Shown here: in pieces, positions 15,489 to 22,705 of the stretch
Layout of the letters: each line of letters starts with the position of its first letter
Numbering within the stretch: position 1 is the stretch's first letter
Assembly: GCA_964632795.1 (NCBI GenBank)
Contig: CAZWEZ010000058.1
Coordinates: 1-22,705, forward strand
DNA length: 22,705 nt
Source: CAZWEZ01 sp964632795
Lineage (GTDB): Bacteria; Pseudomonadota; Alphaproteobacteria; Rhodospirillales; 2-02-FULL-58-16
Reading direction: 5' to 3'
Notes under the pieces: model-generated
The model's input: the letters and a program-made list of their open reading frames with translations, nothing else
What the model was told of the DNA's origin: nothing
Databases searched by the model: none
Program-made: the position numbers and the translations under genes

Positions 15489-17006
15489 ATGCGACGAAAA
15501 GACAGGGCGCGAGCCAAGGCGGCCAAGACGGCGCGCCATCCCATCAAGAAGGCGGATATCGGCCTCCACGACGGCCTCACGTCACCCTACGACCCCCTGT
15601 CGGAGGCCGAAGCCCGGCGGATCATCGATTCCGCCCTCGAGTTGATGCGCGACACCGGCGTCGGGTTCGAGCCCGACCCCCGGGTCCTCGACCTGTTCAG
15701 GCAGGCCGGCTGCGCGGTCTCCGCGGACGGCTTGGTCAAGTTCGATCCCGAGCTGGTCCGGGGCGCCATCGATTCAGTGGCCAAGAGCGTCAAGATCTGG
15801 GACCGGGAGGGACTCGATTACATCCAGATCGACAACCGGCACACCTGGTTCATGCCGGGGATGACGCCGATCCAGGTCTTCGACCTGGAGACCGGCGAGA
15901 CCCGGCAGAGCAGCCGCCAGGACCTCGAGACCATCACCCGGGTCGCCGACGCGCTGCCCGACATCGACGCCGTGTGCGTCGCCTGCAAGATCGTCGAGCG
16001 TTCCGACATCCACGGCGAGATCGACGAGTTCGCGGTGCTGGCCGCCAACACCGCCAAGCCGCTGGAGTACCTGTGCCAGTACGCCGAGTCGCTGAACGTC
16101 GTCATCGACATGGCGTCGGCGATCCGCGGCGGCCGGGACAAGCTGGCCGAGAAGCCCTACTTCAAGCACGGCGTCTCGGCCCTGCCGCTGTACTACTCCA
16201 AGATCGCCACCGACCAGATCATCGCCGCCGTGGAGGCCGGTGTCCCGGTGGCCTTGGGGACGGTGGTCATCGCCGGTGCCTCGGCGCCGATCACCATCGC
16301 CGGCTGCCTGGTCCACTGCCTGGCCACCGACCTCGCCGGAATGGTCTTCGCCCAACTCGTCCGCCGGGGCTGTTTCGCCATCGGCGGCTCGGACCCCGCC
16401 TTCATGGCGCCGTCGACCGGCGGCCGGGGCGGCTTCACCCAGGTCTCGCTGGCCGACATGGCGCTGTGCCAGATCTGCCGCATCCTGGGCATCCCGTCGA
16501 TGTCCGGAGTCGGCGGCGCGTCCCGGGCGCGGCGCTTCAACCAGGATGCGATCTGGCAGATCTCGGCCAACATGATGCAGACCTTCTACAGCCGGCCGGC
16601 CAACTGCGACTACCTGGGCCTGATGGACGAGGGGATGACCTATTCGCTGCACGCCCTGCTCTACGGCCACGAGCTGGCCGGCATGTTGCGCCGGATGTGG
16701 CGGGGCATCCGCGTCGACGACGAGATGCTGGCCATGGAACTGACCCGCCAGGAAGGCCCGCGGGGCAACTACATGGCCCAGTGGCATACCGCCGACCACT
16801 GCCGGACCGAGATCTGGGAGGCCCGCTACCTGGAGGCCAACATACCGTTGAATTCCGGCGACTTACCCGACCGCGACCTCATCGAGCGGATCGACGACGA
16901 CCTGCGCGAAATCCTGCAAAACCACCGTCCGCAACCGCTGCCCGGTCCGGTGCTCGAGGAGATGCGGGCAATCCAGGCCGCCTTCGAGGAATCCCACGGC
17001 CCCTGA
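15489..17006 (+). CDS. MttB-superfamily (trimethylamine methyltransferase-like) protein, non-pyrrolysine
   Basis: A 505-residue member of the MttB family, whose members move a methyl group from quaternary or tertiary amines such as trimethylamine, glycine betaine or proline betaine to a corrinoid protein. The ATG at 15489 has AGGTGA a few bases before. Family blocks include LMRDTGVGFEPDPRVLDLFR, HGVSALPLYYSKIATDQIIA, GTVVIAGASAPITIAGCLV, GSDPAFMAPSTGG and ILGIPSMSGVGGASRARRF. True MttB has an in-frame amber codon for pyrrolysine in the region matching STGGRGGF; here the frame is continuous and glycines occupy the spot, as in the MtgB-like subgroup. No corrinoid protein or methyl-corrinoid:THF methyltransferase lies in the window. 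The N-terminus is very basic. Substrate unknown; quaternary amines are a family-based guess. Confidence 0.88.
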   Translation: MRRKDRARAKAAKTARHPIKKADIGLHDGLTSPYDPLSEAEARRIIDSALELMRDTGVGFEPDPRVLDLFRQAGCAVSADGLVKFDPELVRGAIDSVAKSVKIWDREGLDYIQIDNRHTWFMPGMTPIQVFDLETGETRQSSRQDLETITRVADALPDIDAVCVACKIVERSDIHGEIDEFAVLAANTAKPLEYLCQYAESLNVVIDMASAIRGGRDKLAEKPYFKHGVSALPLYYSKIATDQIIAAVEAGVPVALGTVVIAGASAPITIAGCLVHCLATDLAGMVFAQLVRRGCFAIGGSDPAFMAPSTGGRGGFTQVSLADMALCQICRILGIPSMSGVGGASRARRFNQDAIWQISANMMQTFYSRPANCDYLGLMDEGMTYSLHALLYGHELAGMLRRMWRGIRVDDEMLAMELTRQEGPRGNYMAQWHTADHCRTEIWEARYLEANIPLNSGDLPDRDLIERIDDDLREILQNHRPQPLPGPVLEEMRAIQAAFEESHGP

Positions 17007-17100
17007 AACGCTGGCAAGGAAGTTCGGCCGATTCGCGGGGAACGTCCGCTTTGGGACCATGTGTGGACGGCCCCTTCGGTGCAAGGAGAAAATCGGCGAT

Positions 17101-17119
17101 GCCGCGCAGATTAGCTCTT
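17101..17119 (+). repeat. 19-bp exact direct repeat, copy 1 (intergenic)
   Basis: GCCGCGCAGATTAGCTCTT is identical to 18714-18732, which lies inside the thiamine-diphosphate enzyme gene (encoding ELICAA on the other strand). Here it is between the methyltransferase and ATPase genes. Confidence 0.85.
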
Positions 17120-17122
17120 CGG

Positions 17123-17206
17123 CTATTCCGGCGACACCTCTCCACCGCCGTCCGACTCCTTCATCTTGGGAATGGTTCTGGTGAACATTTTCTCAGACAG
17201 GGTCAT
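17123..17206 (-). pseudogene. Possible truncated gene start after the ATPase
   Basis: A 27-codon frame begins at ATG 17206, five bases after the ATPase stop, and reads MTLSEKMFTRTIPKMKESDG plus seven residues before TAG. The spacing fits a next gene in the operon, but it ends four bases from the 19-bp repeat. It may be a cut-off gene or chance. I recognise no family. Confidence 0.25.
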
Positions 17207-17211
17207 GAACT

Positions 17212-18309
17212 TCAATCCGCATTTAGGAGCACAATGGCGTCGTCTGACCAGCTCAACCAAATTTGTCCCTGGTGGTCTTCACCAAAAAATTGATCCGGAT
17301 CCAAATTCTGGGCTGATACAGCGACAGGTTTTTCGACCCCATTGATCCGCACATAAAAATGACTTCTGTCTCCCAGGTACGCGGCGGCATCCATGATGCC
17401 TTCCACGGCATTTCCGCCTGTCGGCTTTTCGCTGGAAATCGTGAATTTTTCCGGGCGAATTGCCGCCAGAGAGTTCTGGCCGACCGAAAATGCCAATTTT
17501 CCGAGCGGTGCCGTAAGGTTTCCCAGGGGACCAGCATCAATCCTGACCTTGTCATCCAGGACCTCCTGCACACGGGCATCGAAAAAATTCATGGTGCCGA
17601 TAAAGTCTGCGACTTCACGATTTTGTGGTGCCCCGTATAATTGAGTCGGCGTATCGATTTGCAGATAACGGCCCTTGGACATGACGGCGACGCGATCAGA
17701 CATGGTCAGGGCTTCTTCCTGGTCATGGGTCACAAACACGAATGTAATACCGACCGAGCGCTGTAATGCTCTCAGTTCAAGCTGCATCTTTTCGCGCAAT
17801 TTCTTGTCGAGTGCGCCCAGCGGCTCATCGAGCAACAGCACCTTGGGTCGCCTGATCAGAGCGCGCGCCAAGGCAACACGCTGGCGCTCGCCGCCCGAGA
17901 GTTCGTACGAGGCCCGATCTTCGTAACCAGGCAACTTGATCAATTCCAGCATCTCACCGACTTTGGCATCGAATTCAGCTTTTGGGAGTTTGTCCTGAAG
18001 CAGGGCGTAACCGATGTTTTGTTTGACGTTCAGGTGCGGAAAAATTGCATAATTCTGGAAGACCATGTTCACCGGGCGATGGTTTGGCGCAACAGATGAC
18101 ATGGGCTGCCCATCGATGAAAATTTCCCCCATGGTCGGGAACTCGAATCCTGCGAGCATGCGAAGCAGGGTTGTTTTCCCGCAACCCGATGGGCCGAGCA
18201 GCGAGAAGAACTCGCCCCGGGCAATATCAATGTTGACATGATCGACGGCACGAATGCTGCCGAAGTGCTTGCTGACATCCTGAATTGAAATAAATGATTC
18301 GTCTTGCAT
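17212..18309 (-). CDS. Polyamine-type ABC transporter ATP-binding protein (PotA-like)
   Basis: A 365-residue ATPase with Walker A GPSGCGKTT (39-47), Q-loop FQNYAIFPH, signature LSGGERQRV (137-145), Walker B VLLLDEP (157-163), LGALDKKLREKMQLEL and VTHDQEEALTMSDR. The last ~100 residues are a TOBE domain (AAIRPEKFTISSE). The PHLNVKQNIGYAL and LREKMQLELR stretches are typical of the PotA/spermidine-putrescine class, which also serves other cationic or amine substrates. The ATG at 18309 has a GGAG site that lies at the end of the permease remnant upstream, so the original potC-potA junction seems preserved. Codon use is less GC-biased than in the left half of the window, like the thiamine-diphosphate gene and the remnant. 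Confidence 0.9.
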   Translation of the reverse strand: MQDESFISIQDVSKHFGSIRAVDHVNIDIARGEFFSLLGPSGCGKTTLLRMLAGFEFPTMGEIFIDGQPMSSVAPNHRPVNMVFQNYAIFPHLNVKQNIGYALLQDKLPKAEFDAKVGEMLELIKLPGYEDRASYELSGGERQRVALARALIRRPKVLLLDEPLGALDKKLREKMQLELRALQRSVGITFVFVTHDQEEALTMSDRVAVMSKGRYLQIDTPTQLYGAPQNREVADFIGTMNFFDARVQEVLDDKVRIDAGPLGNLTAPLGKLAFSVGQNSLAAIRPEKFTISSEKPTGGNAVEGIMDAAAYLGDRSHFYVRINGVEKPVAVSAQNLDPDQFFGEDHQGQIWLSWSDDAIVLLNAD

Positions 18310-18314
18310 GTGAA

Positions 18315-18452
18315 CTAAACTCCACTAGATATTTTTTGGTGTACACTGCGTCGTCGGAACCATTCGGCAAAATAAACGGGAATGAACGACACGAAGAGAA
18401 TCATGGCGCCCAAAGCGAGAACGCCCGGCAATTTCACAGGATGCAATGTTCT
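18315..18452 (-). pseudogene. C-terminal remnant of a PotC-type permease
   Basis: Reverse-strand translation gives KLPGVLALGAMILFVSFIPV, then YFAEWFRRRSVHQKISSGV and TAG. This matches the end of the intact fused permease nearby (TLPTVLALGALIFMVSVVLI, then CTAEWLRR). It starts right at the stop codon of the thiamine-diphosphate gene and has no start or body, so it cannot make a working subunit. Its stop lies five bases before the ATPase ATG, the natural spacing for a potC-potA pair. Its base composition matches the ATPase and the thiamine-diphosphate gene. A deletion that joined that gene to the last codons of potC is the simplest explanation. Confidence 0.8.
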
Positions 18453-20065
18453 CACAATAGCCACTCTGAATTTTCCCGAACTGTAATAACGGTGGGTCGA
18501 TCCGCGTCAAATGCATCTGTTACCGCCTGCTGGAATCCTGCCATGGAGTTCGCCACGATGGCATGGCAATGGCACGAAGCTGCCAACATGCCAAAATCGG
18601 GGTTGATGCCTTCCACACCCACCAGCGGGATTTGACGGGATCGCATGTCATCCTGAATCTGTTTCAAGCCGCCGTTCTCCCAAATAATAATTGGCAGTCC
18701 CATACCCAGTTCCGCCGCGCAGATTAGCTCTTGGATCGTGAACATGGCGCCCCCATCACCTGCCATGACGACGATAGGCGCATCAGGAAGTGCCAACTTT
18801 GCCCCCACCGCATTGGGAATGGCGCACCCGAGCGCGCAGTATCCGGCGGGATAGTGCCACTGACGCGGTTGCGATACCGGCATGGTAAACGCCCCTGTGT
18901 AAACAAGCTGGCAGACATCACCGATAAGAATGCTGGCATCCGGGATGGCGTCGCGCAGACCCTGCAGGAGTTTAACATGCTGCGTCTGGGTTGGCGTCAA
19001 CGCTTCGGCGATTGCATCCGCCATCGCACTGACCTCGCGTTCAGCGTTTTGCCGCTCAGCAACGCGCTCATCCTCACCCAGTACATCGCGCAGTGCATCC
19101 AGCAACGCCGCTGCCGCCGGTTCGGCATCACTGACGATGGGGATATGGGCCGGGTATAGGCCGTTCATCTTGCGGGGATCGATATCGATGCGGATCAGCT
19201 TGCCTGAAATATCGAGCCGCTCGGTGAAGCTGTCAGTCTCTGAAATTTCGGTACCAATCGCCAGCACGACATCAGCCGTCGGGATAAACCTTTGCACTTC
19301 AGGCCGGACCGTTGATCCACCCATGTTCAGGGGATGGCCGTCCGGCACCACACCTTTCCCGGCAGTGGAGGAAATGACGATTGCACCGAGACTCTCGGCA
19401 ATGCCTGTGATGCTTTGTGATGCACCGGCCGCCCCACCACCAACCAGGATCAAGGGTTTCCTGGCCGCCAGCAGCAAATCTGCTGCGGCCTCGATATCCG
19501 CGGGATCATGGCGGGGTCGGGTGGCAAGAACGACGGCCTGCCAATCTTCGTTCACCGGCATGGCCTGCACATCAGTGGGAATGGAAATGTGAACCGGTCG
19601 CGGGCGTTCACTGGCAAATATGGAGAACGCCTGGGCCATAAGGTCCGGCACATCTTCCGGCTTGTACGCCGTCGCGCTCAATGCGGTCAGCGGGGCCGTT
19701 ACCGCCTTCTGTTCGGTGACCTCATGGAGCACCCCCCAACCCTTGCCAATGGTGTGGCTGGCTGCCTCGCCAGACAATAACAGAACCGGGCTGGAGTCCG
19801 CATAGGCCTGAGCGATGGCGGTCGCTGCATTGGTAACGCCAGGTCCGGAAATCACCAGTGCCACACCGGGTTTACCGGTCACACGGGCGTAACCATCCGC
19901 CATGAAACCGGCCCCCTGTTCGTTCCGTGCCTGAATATGGCGCACACCACCTTTGTCGAGCCCACGGCAGAAATCCAGCGTATGGACACCGGGAATTCCG
20001 AACACGGTATCCACACCGTAACGCTCAAGGAGCCGAATCGTGGCCTCGCCACATGTCATGGTCAT
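18452..20065 (-). CDS. Thiamine-diphosphate-dependent decarboxylase, AruI-like
   Basis: A 537-residue ThDP enzyme with the PYR, central and PP domains of the acetolactate synthase/pyruvate oxidase superfamily. The ATG at 20065 follows AGGAGGG. E49 in RNEQGAGFMADGYAR is the catalytic cofactor-activating glutamate. The central NAD/FAD-like domain begins near 190 (DPADIEAAADLLLAARKPLI), and GDGGAMF (436-442) to ENGG (463-466) is the Mg-ThDP motif. The start, CGEATIRLLERYGVDTVFGI followed by PGVHTLDFCRGL, resembles proteins annotated as 5-guanidino-2-oxopentanoate decarboxylase (AruI, arginine transaminase pathway). Other 2-oxo-acid decarboxylases remain possible. It starts 39 bases after a polyamine-type permease gene and may act on what that transporter brings in. 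Confidence 0.8.
   Translation of the reverse strand: MTMTCGEATIRLLERYGVDTVFGIPGVHTLDFCRGLDKGGVRHIQARNEQGAGFMADGYARVTGKPGVALVISGPGVTNAATAIAQAYADSSPVLLLSGEAASHTIGKGWGVLHEVTEQKAVTAPLTALSATAYKPEDVPDLMAQAFSIFASERPRPVHISIPTDVQAMPVNEDWQAVVLATRPRHDPADIEAAADLLLAARKPLILVGGGAAGASQSITGIAESLGAIVISSTAGKGVVPDGHPLNMGGSTVRPEVQRFIPTADVVLAIGTEISETDSFTERLDISGKLIRIDIDPRKMNGLYPAHIPIVSDAEPAAAALLDALRDVLGEDERVAERQNAEREVSAMADAIAEALTPTQTQHVKLLQGLRDAIPDASILIGDVCQLVYTGAFTMPVSQPRQWHYPAGYCALGCAIPNAVGAKLALPDAPIVVMAGDGGAMFTIQELICAAELGMGLPIIIWENGGLKQIQDDMRSRQIPLVGVEGINPDFGMLAASCHCHAIVANSMAGFQQAVTDAFDADRPTVITVRENSEWLL
18714..18732 (+). repeat. 19-bp exact direct repeat, copy 2 (inside the ThDP gene)
   Basis: Same 19 bases as 17101-17119; here they encode, on the reverse strand, the ELICAA part of the Mg-ThDP helix, so this copy is the functional one. 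Confidence 0.85.
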
Positions 20066-20104
20066 ATACTTTTCCCTCCTGATTGGGCCGGCGCTCCGGT
20101 ACGT

Positions 20105-21877
20105 CTATGTGGCGTTACTATTCGTATGCTTATCGCCCATGCGGCGCAGCCATTCGGCGGTGCAGATTAGGACGACAGAGACCATGAAGATGAGGGCCCC
20201 GAGCGCCAGTACGGTCGGCAATGTATCCGGGAACCGAACTTGCGTCCACATGTAGACCGGCAACGTTATCTGATTGCCCCCCAGGAAGAAGGCGAACAGG
20301 AACTCGTCGAACGAGCCGGTGAACGACAACAGCAGCGATGCGCCTATCCCGGGCAGGATGAGCGGGAAGGTTACGCGCCAAAAGGTCATCCAGGCGTTCT
20401 GGCCGAGATCGAGCGAAGACTCTTCGATGCTCTTGTCGAAGCCCTCGAGACGCGCCATCACCACCAGCATCAAGAACGGCACGGCGACGACGACGTGGGA
20501 GATGCCGATCGTCCACAGCGACAGTGGCATGCCCACCGCAAGCGCGAGCACGAGAAGGCCGACGGCCATGATGATGCCGGGCATCACCATGGGGAGCAGA
20601 ATGAAACCGATCGCCAGGTTCCGTCCGGGCATGCGATAGCGGGTCATTGCCTTGGCGGCGATCGTCGCCAGGGTGGTTGCAACGATGGCGACCGGAATGG
20701 CGATCTTGAAGCTGTTGCCGAGCGCCGCCAACAGGCCACGTTGGGCCGGGATCCCGACATACCACCTGACCGTAAAGTCCTTCAGCGGAAGCGCCATCTG
20801 AATGCTGTCGTTGAACGAGAAGATCGGCAACATCATGGACGGTATGTAGAGAAACATGAGATAAAGAACCATATAGAAGAAAAGCGGGCCGAAACGGCGC
20901 CCTTCGGTGATGGTCGACTCTTTACGGGCCGAGGCTGCCTCTATCTCGCGGCCCTTGACCGTGCCCCACTTCGAGAGCCAGATGAAGGTGCAGACGATGA
21001 TCGTGATCGTAATCATCATGATGATCGTCAGCGCCGCACCCAACGGCCAGTTGTTGGCCGCGCCGAACTGGGCCGCGATGATCTGACCGATCATGATGCC
21101 CTTGGTGCCGCCGACCATCACCGGCGTGATGTAGTCGCCGACGGTGGGAATGAATTCGATGACAGCCGCGGCGATCACGCCGGGCATCGACAGCGGCAGC
21201 GTTATCCTGAGGAAGCGCCTGACCGGGCCATCGCCGAGGTCGGCCGCGGCCTCCAAGAGCGAGCGGTCGATCTTCTCGAGCGACACGTAGATCGGCAGGA
21301 TCGCAAACGCCGCCCACCCGTGGGCGAGCGTGAGGATCACCGCGAACCGGCTGTACAATAGGTACTCGAGCGGTTCCTGGATGAACCCCAGGCCCTCGAG
21401 GCTGGAGTTGATCACGCCGTTGTTGCCGAGCATGATCTTCCAGGCGATCACCCGAAGCAGGTAGCTGGTCCAGAACGGTAGGTTGATCAGGATCAGCCAT
21501 GTCATTTTGTTCTTCTTGACCCTGAAGGCCAGAAAGTAGGCGGCAGGGTAGGCCAACAAGATGGTAATGGCCGTCACCGTCGCCGACATCTTGATCGACC
21601 TCCAGAGAAGCTTGCCGTAGATCCACTTCCCGAAGAACGTCTCGTAGTTTTTCAGCGTGAGGGTCTCGTCGATGTAGACGTAGGTCTGCGACCAGAAGCT
21701 GTAGGCGACGAGGGTGAAGATCGGGAGCGCGAGCAAGCAGATCATCACCAACAGCGACGGCGACAGCAGAGTGTAACCACGCACCCACTCGTGTTTGAGG
21801 AAGTAGGCCCGCCCCCTGTCCGTCCAGGTCCGCTCCGCCACGCGGCCGGCGATGATTGGTCGCGTCCCATTCGTCAT
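20105..21877 (-). CDS. Fused PotB-PotC-type ABC permease
   Basis: A 590-residue protein in which two complete binding-protein-dependent permease domains are joined. Half one (about 1-310) has helices from GYTLLSPSLLVMICLLALPI to a C-terminal IIMMITITIIVCTFIWLSKW and the EAA loop EAAADLGDGPVRRFLRITLP. A ~25-residue charged linker (EIEAASARKESTITEGRR) leads to half two, with helix FFYMVLYLMFLYIPSMMLPI and EAA loop EESSLDLGQNAWMTFWRVTF. PotB and PotC are normally separate genes of ~280 residues each. The ATG at 21877 overlaps the IclR stop (ATGA) and has AGGAGA upstream, so both are made from one transcript. It should pair with the PotA-like ATPase two genes downstream. No PotD-type binding protein lies in the window. 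Confidence 0.9.
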   Translation of the reverse strand: MTNGTRPIIAGRVAERTWTDRGRAYFLKHEWVRGYTLLSPSLLVMICLLALPIFTLVAYSFWSQTYVYIDETLTLKNYETFFGKWIYGKLLWRSIKMSATVTAITILLAYPAAYFLAFRVKKNKMTWLILINLPFWTSYLLRVIAWKIMLGNNGVINSSLEGLGFIQEPLEYLLYSRFAVILTLAHGWAAFAILPIYVSLEKIDRSLLEAAADLGDGPVRRFLRITLPLSMPGVIAAAVIEFIPTVGDYITPVMVGGTKGIMIGQIIAAQFGAANNWPLGAALTIIMMITITIIVCTFIWLSKWGTVKGREIEAASARKESTITEGRRFGPLFFYMVLYLMFLYIPSMMLPIFSFNDSIQMALPLKDFTVRWYVGIPAQRGLLAALGNSFKIAIPVAIVATTLATIAAKAMTRYRMPGRNLAIGFILLPMVMPGIIMAVGLLVLALAVGMPLSLWTIGISHVVVAVPFLMLVVMARLEGFDKSIEESSLDLGQNAWMTFWRVTFPLILPGIGASLLLSFTGSFDEFLFAFFLGGNQITLPVYMWTQVRFPDTLPTVLALGALIFMVSVVLICTAEWLRRMGDKHTNSNAT

Positions 21878-22695
21878 TGGCGTCTCCTGGAATCTCGATT
21901 ATCAGGCCGTTCGCCACCCCCTATCGCGGCGGTGATCGAGTTAGCGGCGGCGATGACGTCCATCGCGAAATGGTCCATAACGTCTGCGGTCATGCGGTTC
22001 GAAGGCCCGGTTACGCTGATCGCAGCGGCGACTTCGCCAAATCCGTTGAAGATCGACGTGCCGATGCAATTTACGCTAACCTCGTTTTCCTCGACATCGA
22101 GGGCGTATCCCCGCACCACAATCTGGGGCAGTTGGGCCTCGAGGGTATCGATATCGGTGATCGTGTTCGGCGTTCGCCGCGGCAAGCCGCGCAAGTGGTA
22201 GACGGTGCGCCGCATCGACTCATCCCACTGCGCAAGCACGGCCTTGCCTAGAGCGGTACAGTGATACATCGCTCGAGAACCGGCGTAGGCGGTGGCATGC
22301 AAGAACTGAGTTCCTTCGTAGCTGTCGACCACCAACAGATCGAGGAGATCGGGCAACGCCAGGCTCACCGTCTCGTTCGTCTTCTTGCAAAGATCGGCGA
22401 GTATTGGCCGCGCCAGATCCGGAATGTGCAACCGTTGCTGGACGATCCGCCCGAGCTCGATGTTGCGCAATCCGAGCCGGTACCACCTCGAATGCTCATC
22501 TTGCTCGATGAACCGAAGCGTGACGAGTGACGCAAGAAGATTGAAAGCCGTTGTCTTGTTGAGCGCCGTCGCCCGGCTGATCTCACCCAGGCCAACGCCC
22601 TCAACGCCGCCGGCAGCGATCACGTCGATGATCGCGCTGGCGCGCGCCAATGCCTGAATTCGCGGGGGTTTCGGGGGTGCTGAAGCTGTCACCAT
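21874..22695 (-). CDS. IclR-family transcriptional regulator
   Basis: A 273-residue regulator. Residues ~13-65 form the winged helix-turn-helix (ALARASAIIDVIAAGGVEGV, then GLGEISRATALNKTTAFNLLASL), and the rest is the IclR effector domain, with blocks DLARPILADLCKKTNETVSL, TALGKAVLA, LRGLPRRTPNTITD and ISVTGPSNRM. Family members bind small aromatic or aliphatic acids and control neighbouring catabolic operons, often as repressors. Here it is the first gene of the operon, coupled by ATGA to the permease, so it probably senses the imported compound or a product and controls its own transcript. The start at 22695 is ten bases from the window edge, so its ribosome site and promoter cannot be judged. 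Confidence 0.92.
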   Translation of the reverse strand: MVTASAPPKPPRIQALARASAIIDVIAAGGVEGVGLGEISRATALNKTTAFNLLASLVTLRFIEQDEHSRWYRLGLRNIELGRIVQQRLHIPDLARPILADLCKKTNETVSLALPDLLDLLVVDSYEGTQFLHATAYAGSRAMYHCTALGKAVLAQWDESMRRTVYHLRGLPRRTPNTITDIDTLEAQLPQIVVRGYALDVEENEVSVNCIGTSIFNGFGEVAAAISVTGPSNRMTADVMDHFAMDVIAAANSITAAIGGGERPDNRDSRRRQ

Positions 22696-22705
22696 GGGAA
22701 ACGGC

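Noticed and set aside
15489..17006. Pyrrolysine (amber read-through) in the MttB-like protein
   Set aside because: The frame has no internal TAG; glycines fill the region where MttB has pyrrolysine.
17099..17293. 64-codon forward frame with an AAGGAG site between the methyltransferase and ATPase genes
   Set aside because: Half of it runs antisense through the ATPase 3' end and it shows no family; at most a leftover start site.

Overview
The window is GC-rich, densely coded DNA that looks alphaproteobacterial, most likely Rhodospirillales-like. The grounds are the third-position G/C bias, the alaC-hom-glpX-recJ gene order, a ThuEFGK-type sugar importer, Tat-exported solute-binding proteins and dispersed intergenic palindromes. 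No ribosomal RNA, CRISPR array, integrase or intact transposase was seen.

Left part (1-7581) is housekeeping. It holds the 3' end of an OmpA-domain envelope protein, then a tight forward cluster: an AlaC-type aminotransferase, homoserine dehydrogenase (start overlaps the aminotransferase stop), a class II fructose-bisphosphatase-family protein (glpX) and the RecJ exonuclease. A convergent PPi-dependent phosphofructokinase gene and a divergent tRNA-Glu(UUC) follow. The glpX product is unusual: its fold motifs are kept, but most of the residues that make the E. coli enzyme work are substituted (positions matching Asp33, Asp85, Thr90 and Glu213). It may no longer be a fructose bisphosphatase, and the reversible PPi-PFK next door could cover that reaction.

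Middle part (7582-13374): a reverse-strand trehalose/maltose-type ABC importer (binding protein, two permeases, ATPase), then a repeat-rich stretch with nested inverted repeats, a helix-turn-helix remnant and an unrecognised two-helix membrane protein bracketed by inverted 16-mers.

Right part (13375-22705) is accessory. A lone Tat-exported family-5 binding protein is divergent from an MttB-superfamily methyltransferase without a pyrrolysine codon. They share an AT-rich control region with operator-like repeats. Beyond this lies a reverse-strand operon: IclR regulator, fused PotB-PotC-type permease, AruI-like thiamine-diphosphate enzyme and PotA-type ATPase. Between the last two genes sits a 46-codon scrap of a second PotC-type permease, a deletion scar. 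A 19-bp exact direct repeat links the end of this operon to the interior of the thiamine-diphosphate gene. The operon seems to be a rearranged import-and-decarboxylation unit for a small nitrogenous compound; the substrate cannot be read from sequence alone.
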